Source of the DNA: Hygrocybe punicea
Taxonomy: Eukaryota > Basidiomycota > Agaricomycetes > Agaricales > Hygrophoraceae
Direction: 5' to 3'
Assembly: GCA_963556145.1 (NCBI GenBank)
Contig: OY744466.1
Location: forward strand, 4,774,001 to 4,838,000
Length of the DNA: 64,000 nt
Below the pieces are notes generated by a model. That model was not told where the DNA came from, searched no databases, and saw nothing but the letters and a program-made list of their open reading frames with translations. The translations under genes were made by a program, and so were the position numbers. This document shows, piece after piece, positions 1-9,803 of this stretch (within the stretch, counting starts at the first letter, position 1; each line of letters starts with the position of its first letter).

Positions 1-1
1 C

Positions 2-178
2 CTCATCGGCCGCCCGTTCTTCACGCTTTCCGAAGCCCTTACGAAGGATTATAAAAACGGAGAACAACAAGTCACGATCACGGACCCAAACACCGGCGCC
101 GTCGTCACCTTGCCCACCATCGAGCACAACCAAAAGAACCGACGAGAGCGGTCCGACACCGGAAAGCCGGATTTTTAG
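2..178 (+). CDS. retropepsin-like protease, C-terminal fragment
   Basis: An open frame enters from the left edge and begins LIGRPFFTLSEAL, which matches the conserved (I/L)(I/L)GRPF segment near the C-terminus of retroviral-type aspartic proteases of basidiomycete gypsy elements; the catalytic D(T/S)G would lie outside the window. The frame stops at TAG 176-178 directly after a run of five T. The RT frame is open from 178 in the -1 direction, so pol could be reached by -1 slippage on the T-run or, more simply, this is a one-base indel in a decaying copy. The role (processing of the Gag-Pol polyprotein) is inferred from family and position. Confidence 0.7.
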   Translation, partial: LIGRPFFTLSEALTKDYKNGEQQVTITDPNTGAVVTLPTIEHNQKNRRERSDTGKPDF

Positions 179-2511
179 AAGTCGAGGACCCGGAGATACC
201 TCTCGGAAAGGACGCACCGGGAGATGAGAAGCCGCCACTCGAAAGCGACCACACCTATACCACGCACTATGCTTCCCTTTTGCCGTTTCCCCTAGAAGAG
301 GACTTATGTTTTTCTATCGATTTAGATTTCTCTTCGTCTCAGCCTCAGACTGCCGCCCAGTACATTTCATTGTTGACCGATGTACAAAATCAGCTACGTA
401 CTACCGATACCCTTCCTTCGTCTTGTTCCGTCTCCGCTCCTGCGTCACATATTTCTTCTTCGAATATTTGTAACAAGGCCTCTACTGAACACGCTACCTA
501 TATCTCGTATACCACCCCCCCTACCAGGGACCTAAAAGGAGTCGTTACCAAGAAAAAGTATAAGAAGGTAGCCGATCGTATCCGCCCAATTTCTACCACT
601 CTCCCCGACGAATACCGCATCATACGCGAGATCACCGGCGACCCGCTAGCCGATTTACCCACGCTCCCGACTCACCCGCCCAACTTTACACCCGGCACCC
701 GCTATACTCAGGAACGACACGACGCGATGCCGATGAACCCGGATGGATTCCTTTGGCCTGAGGAAGAAAAACTCGGCCACCATATCATCAAAACGCAAGA
801 AGCCGCCTTCGCCTGGAACGAATCCGAGAAAGGCCAGTTCAATACGGACTACTTCCCGCCGATCCACATTCCCACCGTACCGCACGACCCGTGGGTCCAT
901 CGCAATATCCCAATCCCACCCGGCATCCTTAACGAAGTCATCGGCATCATCAAAGACAAAATTAACGCCGGTACCTATGAACCCTCGAATTCGTCATATC
1001 GCTCCCGCTGGTTCTGCGTTTTGAAAAAGGACGGGAAGTCTCTTCGAATCGTCCACGATCTACAGCCGCTTAACGCCGTCACTATCCGCGATCCCGCCGT
1101 ACCGCCCATGACCGAGCACTTGGCCGAGGCCTTTGGCGGCCACTCTTGCTATGCTTCCTTCGACCTCTTCGTCTCTTTCGACCAACGCCTCGTCCACCCC
1201 TCGTCTCGGGACTATATGACCTTTCAGTCTCCACTCGGAACGCTTCGACTTACGCGGATTGCTATGGGATACACAAATTCCCCGCAGATCCTACACGGTG
1301 ACTCTACGTACATCCTCCGTGACGAAATCCCTCATCTTGCCGTTCCGTATATGGACGATATTCCCGTCAAAGGGCCTCCAACCCGCTACGAGCAACCCGA
1401 CGGTACCTATGAAACTATACCCGAGAACCCAGCAATTCGACGTTTCATTTGGGAACACTTCCAAGGTGTCAACCGCGTCATCCAGCGTTTCCGCTATGTC
1501 GGCGGTACCTTCAACGGCAAAAAACTCGAGTTGTGTCGACCCTCAGTCATCGTTGTTGGCCACCGATGCACATACGAAGGAAGAGTAGCCGACGACTCCA
1601 AAGTACAGAAGATTCGCGATTGGCCACTGCCGACCAACCTCACCGAAGTTCGCGCCTTTCTTGGCATCTGCGGCGTCTTGCGTATTTTTATCAAGGACTT
1701 CTCGCTCCACTCCCGACCCCTCGTCCGTCTTACCCGCAAAGGTATACCCTTCGAATTTGGTGAAGAAGAAGAGACCGCCGTCGACTACCTCAAAAACGCC
1801 GTCATTACGTCGCCAGCGCTGCGCGCTATCGACTACACGCGTGAATGGGAAGTGATTCTCGCCGTCGATTCATCCGTTCTTGGAGTCGGCTTCGTTCTTA
1901 TGCAAATCCGCGCCGACGGAAAGCGCTATCCGAATCACTTTGGTTCAATATCGTGGAACGAACGCAAAGCCCGATACTCCCAGTCCAAGCTCGAACTCTA
2001 CGGCCTCTTCAGGGCCCTCCGCGCCTACCGAATCTTCATCATCGGCGTCCGCAACCTCACTGTTGAAGTCGACGCGAAGTACATAAAAGGGATGCTCAAC
2101 AACCCCGACATTCAGCCCAATGCTACGATCAACCGATGGATAGCCGGCGTGCTCTTATTTGACTTTAGACTCGTTCACGTACCCGCTTCCGCACACGGTG
2201 CACCCGACAGACTCTCCCGACGTCCCCGTGCTGCAGAAGACCCCGAGGAGATCAACGACTCTGACGATTGGCTCGACCACTCCTACGGTTTCTTTATGGA
2301 AGTCGTCAACTACCGACCCGTCCCCATACCGTCTAAGCCGATTGCCGTATGCGGCCACTGCCGTGCCACAGCCGACCGACTCCAAGAATTACCGGCCGTC
2401 CTTGTCTACACAAATCAGGAAGCCGTTTCTGACATACCGCGATCCGATAAAGCCCACGCGGCCGAACTTCACGGACGAAGAATACCGTCTGTTCTTACGA
2501 TACGCCCTTGA
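178..2511 (+). CDS. gypsy reverse transcriptase and RNase H
   Basis: The frame is open from 178 with no obligatory ATG. Visible signatures: the stretch around 'YRSRWFCVLKKDGKSLRIVHDLQPLN' motifs upstream of the palm (about 980-1080), FDLFVSFDQR with the first catalytic Asp (about 1160-1190), MGYTNSP, and the YMDD box (VPYMDDI, near 1348). RNase H follows with VDSSVLGVGFVL (Asp), SKLELYGL (Glu), VEVDAKYIKGML (Asp) and GAPDRLSRRP (Asp), that is, a complete acidic set. The C-terminus from about 2400 reads out of frame relative to the integrase: the last 30 codons are the integrase-linker read in the wrong frame, so a one-base indel lies near 2400-2460. This polypeptide copies element RNA into DNA in virus-like particles. 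Confidence 0.92.
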   Translation, partial: EVEDPEIPLGKDAPGDEKPPLESDHTYTTHYASLLPFPLEEDLCFSIDLDFSSSQPQTAAQYISLLTDVQNQLRTTDTLPSSCSVSAPASHISSSNICNKASTEHATYISYTTPPTRDLKGVVTKKKYKKVADRIRPISTTLPDEYRIIREITGDPLADLPTLPTHPPNFTPGTRYTQERHDAMPMNPDGFLWPEEEKLGHHIIKTQEAAFAWNESEKGQFNTDYFPPIHIPTVPHDPWVHRNIPIPPGILNEVIGIIKDKINAGTYEPSNSSYRSRWFCVLKKDGKSLRIVHDLQPLNAVTIRDPAVPPMTEHLAEAFGGHSCYASFDLFVSFDQRLVHPSSRDYMTFQSPLGTLRLTRIAMGYTNSPQILHGDSTYILRDEIPHLAVPYMDDIPVKGPPTRYEQPDGTYETIPENPAIRRFIWEHFQGVNRVIQRFRYVGGTFNGKKLELCRPSVIVVGHRCTYEGRVADDSKVQKIRDWPLPTNLTEVRAFLGICGVLRIFIKDFSLHSRPLVRLTRKGIPFEFGEEEETAVDYLKNAVITSPALRAIDYTREWEVILAVDSSVLGVGFVLMQIRADGKRYPNHFGSISWNERKARYSQSKLELYGLFRALRAYRIFIIGVRNLTVEVDAKYIKGMLNNPDIQPNATINRWIAGVLLFDFRLVHVPASAHGAPDRLSRRPRAAEDPEEINDSDDWLDHSYGFFMEVVNYRPVPIPSKPIAVCGHCRATADRLQELPAVLVYTNQEAVSDIPRSDKAHAAELHGRRIPSVLTIRP

Positions 2512-3775
2512 ATTCTTCGTCACCGATAACAAGCTTTGGCGCAAAGACCGTCACGGAAAACACAAACTTGTCATACCGCCCGACCGCCGGCTTCAGTTAC
2601 TCAAAGACGCTCACGACTCTCTCGGCCACAAAGGTATATTCTCCGTCCGCGCTCGGCTACTCGACCGTTTCTGGTGGCCGCACCTCGACCACGACGTTAA
2701 GTGGTATGTCCAGTCTTGCCATCAGTGCCAAGTACGGCAAATGCGTTATCATCACATTCCGCCCACCATCGCTACACCGGCCTCGCTATTTCGTAAAGCG
2801 TATGTCGACACAATGTTTATGCCACGATCCGGCGGCTATCGATACATCGTCCAAGCCCGTTGCTCCCTGTCCGCCTACCCTGAGTTCCGCATGTTACGCC
2901 GCGAGACCGGCTCCACCATCGGCACGTTCTTGTTCGAAGACATCTTATGCCGTTGGGGCGCTCTCGAAGAAATCGTTACCGACAACGGCAAGCCGTTCGT
3001 AGAAGCGCTCGACTATCTCGCCTCCCGCTACGGTATCCGCCACATCCGCATTTCGCCCTATAACTCACAAGCGAACGGACCCGTTGAGCGTCGCCACCTA
3101 GATGTCCGGGAGGCCATTATGAAAAGTTGTGACGGAGATGAAAAGAAATGGCACACCGTAACCCACTCCGTATTTTGGGCCGAACGGGTCACGACACACA
3201 AAAGCCTCGGATACTTGTCCTACTACATCGCACACGGAGTAGAACCGCTGTTTCCATTCAATTTTGCCGAAGCTACATACATGGTTCCGACGCAAGATAC
3301 GATGTCTACGACCAACCTCATAGTCATCCGCGCCCGACAACTTTGTAAACGAGAAGCCGACCTCGATCGGGTCAAAGAAAAGCTTACCAAATCTCGGCTC
3401 GCGTCCGCCCGGCAATTTGAACAGAAATACACCAACACGATCAAAGTTTACGACTTCGAACCCGGTAACCTCATTCTCATCCGAAATTCACGTATCGAAA
3501 TGTCTCTCGATCGTAAAGCAAAACCGCGGTACTTTGGACCCATGGTTGTCGTCAGGAAAACAGAAGGCGGATCCTACATACTCGCTGAACTCGACGGTGC
3601 GGTTTCTAAATCTCGATTTGCCGCTTTCCGAGTCGTACCCTACCACGCCTGCTCAAAAATATCGATACCATTGGATGACTTCTTACAATACCCCGATGCC
3701 GACGATACCGATTCAAACGATCTTGATGATCCGACGTACCCGCCCTCTATAGACTCCTCACCCGACGACGATTAA
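2402..3775 (+). CDS. gypsy integrase (H2C2 zinc finger plus DDE core)
   Basis: This is read in the frame after the indel. An integrase H2C2 zinc finger is visible (HDSLGHKG...CHQCQVRQ, about 2610-2740). It is followed by the RNase-H-fold core with Asp in AYVDTMFM (about 2800), Asp in IVTDNGKPF (about 2980) and Glu in NGPVERRHLDV (about 3085), that is, an intact DDE triad. The C-terminal part (about 3460-3660) carries a GPF/GPY-like 'RYFGPMVVVRKTEGGSYIL' module typical of gypsy integrases, then an acidic tail. There is no own start codon: the protein would have to be made as part of Pol, and the frame break upstream makes that doubtful for this copy. Confidence 0.9.
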   Translation: MSTQIRKPFLTYRDPIKPTRPNFTDEEYRLFLRYALEFFVTDNKLWRKDRHGKHKLVIPPDRRLQLLKDAHDSLGHKGIFSVRARLLDRFWWPHLDHDVKWYVQSCHQCQVRQMRYHHIPPTIATPASLFRKAYVDTMFMPRSGGYRYIVQARCSLSAYPEFRMLRRETGSTIGTFLFEDILCRWGALEEIVTDNGKPFVEALDYLASRYGIRHIRISPYNSQANGPVERRHLDVREAIMKSCDGDEKKWHTVTHSVFWAERVTTHKSLGYLSYYIAHGVEPLFPFNFAEATYMVPTQDTMSTTNLIVIRARQLCKREADLDRVKEKLTKSRLASARQFEQKYTNTIKVYDFEPGNLILIRNSRIEMSLDRKAKPRYFGPMVVVRKTEGGSYILAELDGAVSKSRFAAFRVVPYHACSKISIPLDDFLQYPDADDTDSNDLDDPTYPPSIDSSPDDD

Positions 3776-3974
3776 GCATTTCATTCCGTCCACGTTATAC
3801 CCCCATTTTATTTAGTTCCTCTTAGTTTTCTAACGATATGACGAATGATGCGAATAGTCCTATGTCTTCGGGAGCCGATCGGCTTTCCTTAGCTGGGTGA
3901 ACAAGCTGACACGTCTTTTATGTACACGATATATTTTTTTATATACAATGGGCTCGTTATTTTATATATATATT

Positions 3975-5371
3975 TTACAGGCGGCCGGTCTCGTAATCCC
4001 GCTTCAACATCGCCAACCTTGAGGTCGACCGTTCGAGATCGACGCGAAGCCGCTGGAACTCTTGACCGAAGTGGACGAGGTGACGGTTGACGTTGGTGCC
4101 CAGGGCTCCCAGCTCCTCCATAAGGACCGCTAGCCGCGCCGACACTTGCTCGTAATTCTCCATCGTCAAAACGAACGGGTTCGCTGCCGAGGCCGTCCTA
4201 AGCCTTTTCGTCGGCCGCTCTTCCTCCGACTCCTCCTCGTCTTCGTCATCGTCCTCGACTGACTCCACGTCCTCGACCCGCGGTTTGCTCGTTGAGGCCC
4301 GGGCAGGCCTACTGCGGATGGGCTTTGTCGTGAATGACAACAGCTTCCTCGTGCCGGCCGCGACTTCTTTGCCCTTTCCGGTATCCACCTTGCGCCGACC
4401 CCCGCCCGTCCGGTGTGTAGCATTAGTACATCTCTTCTTCAGCCTCCGGCATCGTTCGCACACGTAGCCTGTGACGCCTCGACACACCTCTTGCGCCTTG
4501 ACGCAGTTGGTGCAGGGTTGTAGGGGAAACGGCCCGGTGAACTATTACCAGGATCAGTGACTAAAGAACAAAGGAACCGACACATGAACTCACCGTCGTA
4601 CCAGCCAGGTCTCCGGTCTCTACGCCCGGCGTATCTATGTCTTCTACATCGGCCGGTGTCTCTGGTGCCGGGTCGACGGGGCCTTCCTCTGGCTCAACTG
4701 CGGCTTCGCCCTCCGGAATCGACTCAGTCCTTGGTTCACCCGCGACCGATGCGTTTGCGTCAGCTCGCCGTTCTTCGCTGAGCCGCCGCCGATACGCGGC
4801 TCCATCCCTTTCAACCCGGTCCGCTTCTTGATGCCAGTGCTGCTCGTGTTGTTCTATTCTAAGCCGCTCCCGCCTTTCCTCTGCCACCTTTTGCCTTTTC
4901 TCCGCCTCCGCTCGTGCATTTGCCTCTGCCATCCGTCTGGCCTCCTCTTCCCGCATAGCCGCTTCTTCATCCGCCCGCCGTCTGGCTTCTTCCTGTTCCT
5001 GCCTCTCCCGGTCCGCCGCTTCTTTCAGCCACTCTTCGACATCGTTGGCGTACGATTGGCAGTCGGCCCATAACGGTGGCATTACTGGCCTCGTACCACC
5101 AGCTCGGAGTTCCGCGACGATTCCATTGTAAGCACGCTGACGGGACGACATGAGCTATCTTAGGACACGCGTAGTCAATAAGGAAACTCACCAGCGCCTT
5201 CTTGCGGCCGCTTAACCATTGTTGGGCCATCCCCTCGTTGCCGTCCACCATCGTTACGAGGTCGTCGCTATGAAACACGGTGACCGCGTTGACGGCCTCT
5301 TCGTAGTCCGCCCGGACATCGGATTCGATGCTTTCGACGAAAGCGAGGAAGTTGTCGTAGACTTGGGACAT
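3975..5371 (-). CDS. antisense accessory gene of the gypsy element: coiled-coil protein with Cys-rich zinc-cluster-like C-terminal half
   Basis: Proposed exons on the minus strand: 5371-5192, 5154-4594, 4541-3975, with two phase-0 introns of 37 and 52 nt bounded by GTGAGT and TAG. The sum is 1308 nt, 435 aa. Exon 1 begins MSQVYDNFLAFVESIESD. Exon 2 begins LMSSRQRAYNGIVAELRAGG and contains a long Arg/Glu/Ala coiled coil (about 30 REAEE-type repeats). Exon 3 begins with a cysteine cluster (PCTNCVKAQEVC...VCERCRRLKKRC), whose spacing CxxCxxxxxxC / CxxCxxxxxxC resembles fungal Zn2Cys6 or related DNA-binding clusters, then an acidic stretch and a second coiled coil. It lies between integrase and 3' LTR, antisense to pol. 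Function is unknown; regulation of the element or nuclear targeting are guesses. Confidence 0.72.
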
Positions 5372-5534
5372 TGTGAACGTGTGATGGTGTAGAGGAAAGG
5401 TCGGATCAACAACGAGAAATTTTTATTTTTATTTACTTTGCCGTTGTTTGGCCGCTCACGTGATTGGCCACATTCGCGACCCGCATTCGGAGACCCCATA
5501 TTCTCGACCACGGATGGTCTCTATTAGAAGACCC

Positions 5535-5541
5535 AAGGAGA
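5535..5541 (+). other. polypurine tract of the gypsy element
   Basis: AAGGAGA lies immediately 5' of the TG that opens the 3' LTR. This is the expected position of the plus-strand primer of LTR retrotransposons. The call rests on position and composition only. Confidence 0.6.
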
Positions 5542-6336
5542 TGTAGAGGGTCCTCGACCCTCTGAGGCCGTAACATCGATATCTAGCGAATCCGCTCGAA
5601 CCCGACGTCTCTAGCAATCTACGTTCGAACCCAACGCAACCCAACGCAACCCGATGCATACCGACTAGCACGGCCGCTCACGTACCTGGTCGGTCTATCT
5701 CATAAACTCACGGAACTTCAAATAGCAAAGATAGATCTCATCAGACTGGGATCCCGATATCGGACTTGCCCTATTCATGCCTAGCGTCTCCCTTATGGGG
5801 ATATAGTAAAGTATATTGCATCTTTTACGGTTTTTTATATCTTCCACCCATTTTCCCTGTCATCGTCGCCTCGCAACGCTCTTCCTACTTCCCCATTTTT
5901 ATTCTCCTTTGTCTCCTCTCATCGGCCGAGGACTCTCGTCCGAATCTAGGTACACAAATTTGTAGTATAAAAACGGTGCCCAAGCGCCGTCTCAGAATAA
6001 GAAACCAGTTCCCCCATTTCCTCTCTCTGAGAATTAAGTCTCTCAGTAAATTCCATCGCACACATTGCTCGTCGGATTCCTCGACGCCCTCCCCGTCGTT
6101 CTACCGCCTTTATCTCTACGTTTCTCGTCACCCGACACCCGACCCGCCGTACCCGACATCGTCGGCTTCGTCGGCTTCGATTGGTCTCGATAGATTTCAG
6201 TAGTTTACTCGGTGGCTTCTTACTTTTTATATCCTATTATCTTACTGAAGCTTATTAGACTATTCCTAGTCACTTCTACGCTGACCCCACAGGCTTAGGA
6301 TTATTATTCCGCAGCCACCCCGACCTCGCCTTTACA
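5542..6336 (+). repeat. 3' LTR of the gypsy element (795 bp)
   Basis: Its limits follow from comparison with the inverted copy at 60147-60941: homology starts at TGTAGAGGGTCC and ends at CGCCTTTACA, giving exactly 795 bp in both, opening TG and closing CA. Over the parts compared by eye the two LTRs differ by only a few percent (for example CTACGTTCGAACCCAAC against CTACGCTCAAACCCGAC). Long open frames inside the LTR (for example 5766-6203) are shared by both copies but carry no domain and are not annotated. Confidence 0.93.
5966..5973 (+). promoter_or_regulatory. TATA box in the LTR
   Basis: TATAAAAA lies centrally in the LTR, conserved at the same place in the solo LTR at 60.5 kb. It is the best candidate for the Pol II promoter of the element; the transcription start would fall about 30 bp downstream. 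Confidence 0.5.
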
Positions 6337-6337
6337 C

Positions 6338-8759
6338 TGGGACAATCACTGGCAACTTGCTCATGAGGAACACGTTGAACTGTCAACTCAGGCACACATC
6401 ATGATAAACCGGGAGCGGCATCTACCACGATTAACCATCCACCCGAGTGATTGTTCAAGCAATGAACTGCCGGCTTTCCGTAAACCGATGCCCGGGGACG
6501 TGAGCCTTTGGCGTGTCAGGGTGAAGGTAAGCGAATCCTCTCTTGCGATGCTATTGGTTGATCCAACATCTTCAGCACGGCTTTGAATCGGACTGTCTTG
6601 AACTTGTACTTCGACAAAGTCGACGCGTCCAGAACTTCAAGATTGTTTCTGCTTTCTCACAACCCTCCATCCCTGGAACGATATACGTAGAAGCCCCTGC
6701 TAGGGTAGACATCCAGCGCGCCTTTCGAAATGTGCACACTGTCTTTCTGAACGAGGAAATCATGCTTGTGCCGATTTCTGAGCGTGTACAACTCCTGGAA
6801 ATGCGAAACACGGACGTGGTCGCATTTGGTCATTGGGTGCGCATTAAGAAAGGCACGTATAAAAAGGACCTCGGTTTTGTCACTGACATGGACTCGTTTA
6901 CCTCGAGGGTGAGATTGTGGGTGATACCCCGCCTCTCTTATTCTGATACCAAGCGCACGCGCTACACTCGTTCTGACCAGTCACTCTTCGATCCCGACCG
7001 GGCTCGCACGGTTTTTGGCCCGGACACCATTCAGCAACGGATTGATCGTTTCAAATTCCAAGGCAAAGTTTTCAAGCATGGTCTATTGGAACGAGTGCTC
7101 GCCCTTAATGATTTGACCACAAAAAATGTACATCCAACTTATGAAGAACTCAGACTCTTCAGCGAGAGTCTGGGATTCGACAAAGCACTCAAGCATAGAT
7201 GGAATACTGACTATGCTGCTGCTACTCTATGCATTAACGATCGCGTCAGGGTCATCAGTGGGGAGCAGAAGGGTTTCCTCGGTACCATAGTTGACAAGCA
7301 TGAAAATACTGTGCAAGTCCAACTACGGAAGGAGCCTGATGCCAGAATTACCTTCGAAGACGAGCCTTTGCTTGACTTGCTAGCGTGTCAGGTTAGCAAA
7401 AGCTTCAAAGTTGGAGATTATGTGGAGGTGCGGGATGACTTTTGGGCAGGAAGCCGCGGTTATGTACTGGGGATTTGCGATAGCATGCTGAAAGTCCTCT
7501 CTGATCATTCATGGTCAAGCTATTCGGAGGTTTGTGATGTCATTTACCCTGCCATGGCAGCTTATACTGTTTTACTGCAGGATCCCTCTCCTCAGAGTCT
7601 GTATGACTTCCAGGTACATACCCTCAACGTGGACTTTGCTCAAGCAGATTGTCGGATCTCATTGCCAGAGGCCTATGTCAGAGAACAATCTAAGGGGTGT
7701 GAATTTGAAGTGGCTCGGGGTCTTGTGCGGGGCAGAGATCCAATGGCCGGCAGACATGTTCTCGTCGTGAAAGCACACCGCTATAGAGGGTACTATGGGA
7801 TAATTCAAGACCATCATGCATACCTCGAGACGTACAGTGTCTATCTAGAAGCTACCGGCAAGATTGCGCAAATCAGGGGAGACTTTCTGGCTGATAAATA
7901 GTAAATTTTTCTTATTTGTCCAACCGTAACTGTCCTGATTCTGAGCACCTCCGAATTACGCAGTACTCGGCTGCCACTTTCCCACCAGCCAGAGATCCTC
8001 GCGAGCAACTTGAAATTGCTGTCGCCAGCTGTTTCCGATTCGATTATCCTGTCAACGCCTGCGCAGGATTCGTCTAATTCTCAGACACCGGCTTGGGATC
8101 CTTCCTCTCGAACCCCACGGCCGCCTCTATGTCTAAATGAGATGTCGGCATTCATTCCAGAGTTGACGCCCAGGAACACGGCTTCCGGTCAAGATCTGCA
8201 TTTACGAGACGCACAACAAGGGCTTGATGCACCAGAATACCGTGATGAAACACCTCCCCAGGCCCTATTATCTAGTATAAGGCTTCCCGTTTCCTGTCCC
8301 CCCTGTTTTTGACGCAGGCTTACTCACGCAGGTCCTGCGGAACATTGGCTTGCGACAGAACACTTACGTGGAAAGTCTATTAAAGTGCGCATCGTTGGAT
8401 CCAGAACGCCGGATTGTAGCTGGGAAAATGGCACCCACGAGAACAAGGTTGCATATACGCTGGGCACTCCGGTCACAGGCGACCCTCCAGCAATCAATGT
8501 CAAATTGTTGAGCAGGGTTCCCCGCACCATGTTAGTCCCACTGTGTTTGCTCGTTCCCGTTCACCCTGATGGGGTTGGTGAAATAGTGGTCATTATTGCT
8601 GGTGATGATGTAGGGAAAGTAGCCGCCATTTTGCAGGCCAAAGAATGTGAATGGATTCTCACACTTTGCGGCCTCGACTTGAATACGACTTCTGGTCGTC
8701 AGAGTCCTTTTTGCAAAGTGCCTCGCCAACAGTTGGCTGTTTGCAGCTTGAAGCTTTAA
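6338..8759 (+). CDS. Spt5-like protein with NGN and KOW domains (5' end abuts the LTR)
   Basis: Proposed exons 6338(or ATG 6401)-6526, 6576-7900, 7946-8274, 8332-8759; introns of 49, 45 and 57 nt, all GT-AG and in phase. Exon 1 ends PGDVSLWRVRVK and exon 2 continues with a typical NGN domain of Spt5 (FKIVSAFSQPSIPGTIYVEA). KOW segments follow (GHWVRIKKGTYKKDLGFV; INDRVRVISGEQKGFLGT; FKVGDYVEVRDDFWAG; and, in exon 4, GEIVVIIAGDDVGKVA). Exon 3 contains TPAWDPSSRTP, an Spt5 C-terminal-repeat signature. Spt5 pairs with Spt4 on elongating RNA polymerase II. This copy lacks most of the acidic N-terminal region, and its frame is open straight back to the LTR boundary, so it may be a 5'-truncated paralogue rather than the essential gene. 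Confidence 0.82.
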
Positions 8760-8947
8760 TAGGATACATACTATTACTCGCAAATCATGCACTATTTAAA
8801 TTGTCCATGTCTGTTGCCATCTTACGACCGTGTACACTTATGCTTGCACAAAAACTTAAGTGCTTGATTAGAATCCCGGTAACCTTTATAATAAATAGTG
8901 TGTTATTGTGATACATTAAAAAAGTAAAAAGATAGGCTCGCAGACTC

Positions 8948-9343
8948 CTACAACCTGACTTCCGGAAAATTGCCCGCATTTTCCATGTTCTCTGACCCAG
9001 TTTGACCCTTATGCCTCGCTCTTTCTTCGGCGTTGCGAGCCTGGTCGGCTTGGCTCCGTTTGAGTAAGCGTAACCTTTCTGCGGGCCCCAGCTGCATTAT
9101 GGGAGCGAGATGGGGTGGGAAAAGGGGAGATGTTGTTGAATCCCGGCGCTGCATCCTGGCGCAAGCCAGGGATATGTTATGATGTTGCTGTATCTTGCCC
9201 TCGGTAAGATACTCCAACTCCTTGTTGATGAGCTGGCATTCCTTCTTGATCACGGCGTACCTCTGCCGCAAAAACACATCCTCAGCTTCAAGTAACTTGC
9301 CCAACATTTCATTGTACTCGACAACGGATTGCCAAAACTCCAT
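8948..9343 (-). CDS. small hypothetical coiled-coil protein (131 aa)
   Basis: Single open frame beginning MEFWQSVVEYNEMLGKLLEAED. The first 60 residues are predicted by eye as helical/coiled coil (Leu and charged heptads). The second half is basic and glutamine/arginine rich (RLLKRSQADQARNAEERARHK). It is convergent with the Spt5-like gene, whose stop lies 190 bp away. No family is recognised. Codon use resembles the neighbouring genes and there is no overlap with other genes, which supports a real gene. Confidence 0.5.
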   Translation of the reverse strand: MEFWQSVVEYNEMLGKLLEAEDVFLRQRYAVIKKECQLINKELEYLTEGKIQQHHNISLACARMQRRDSTTSPLFPPHLAPIMQLGPAERLRLLKRSQADQARNAEERARHKGQTGSENMENAGNFPEVRL

Positions 9344-9803
9344 GGATCGTGTAGTATAGTGGGAATTGACTAGATACTAGGGCGGGAATGTTAGATTCCG
9401 AGTCTCAGAGGATTATGGTGGATAGTGCGTTACAATAGAGAAATCCATGAACTCCTGGTGAGGATTCATGTTCGTGTTGGATTCCTTTGACTCGGAGGAC
9501 ATAGGAGTATCCATAGGCATCATGATAGGAGTATCCATTGTTCCCGGTTCGGGCTGACAGTTTTAAACTGCCCTCAAGACGGGCTCCATAAAGCTGGCCA
9601 ACAAGGGTCACAGCCACATTTGTCTCTTTTCTTCCGAAGTCGATAATACTGTAGTAGATAGCCTTGGTCTTTTGAAGTGTATGCGAAGGTTGTCAGGTGT
9701 TCTCAAATACATTTTGCAAAAAAAGAAGTGAGAGTCAGTACTGATGAAATTGCTACTCACAAATCCTTCAAAGTTCGCTTTCAAGTTCGCTATGCACTCG
9801 GAA
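9344..9803. other. divergent intergenic stretch
   Basis: 460 bp lie between the divergent 131-aa gene and the Reb1-like gene. It holds short repeated phrases (ATAGGAGTATCCAT appears twice near 9500-9540) but no convincing gene. It probably contains both promoters. Confidence 0.5.

Larger units (their letters stand above)
1..6336 (+). mobile_element. Ty3/gypsy LTR retrotransposon, 3' portion (5' end outside window)
   Basis: Seen from left to right: the end of an aspartic protease, RT with RNase H, integrase, an antisense accessory gene, a purine tract and a 795-bp LTR ending in TTTACA at 6336. The order protease-RT-RNaseH-integrase is that of Ty3/gypsy (Metaviridae-like) elements, not copia. 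The 5' LTR, primer-binding site and gag lie left of the window. The pol region is split over three reading frames (breaks near 175 and 2400-2460), so this copy is probably not autonomous, although the domains themselves are well preserved. A solo LTR of the same family lies at 60147-60941. Confidence 0.93.

Noticed and set aside
5766..6203. 145-aa open frame conserved between the two LTRs (also 60280-60717)
   Set aside because: It is simply LTR sequence present in both copies; there is no domain, and the frame crosses the TATA box and probable transcription start.
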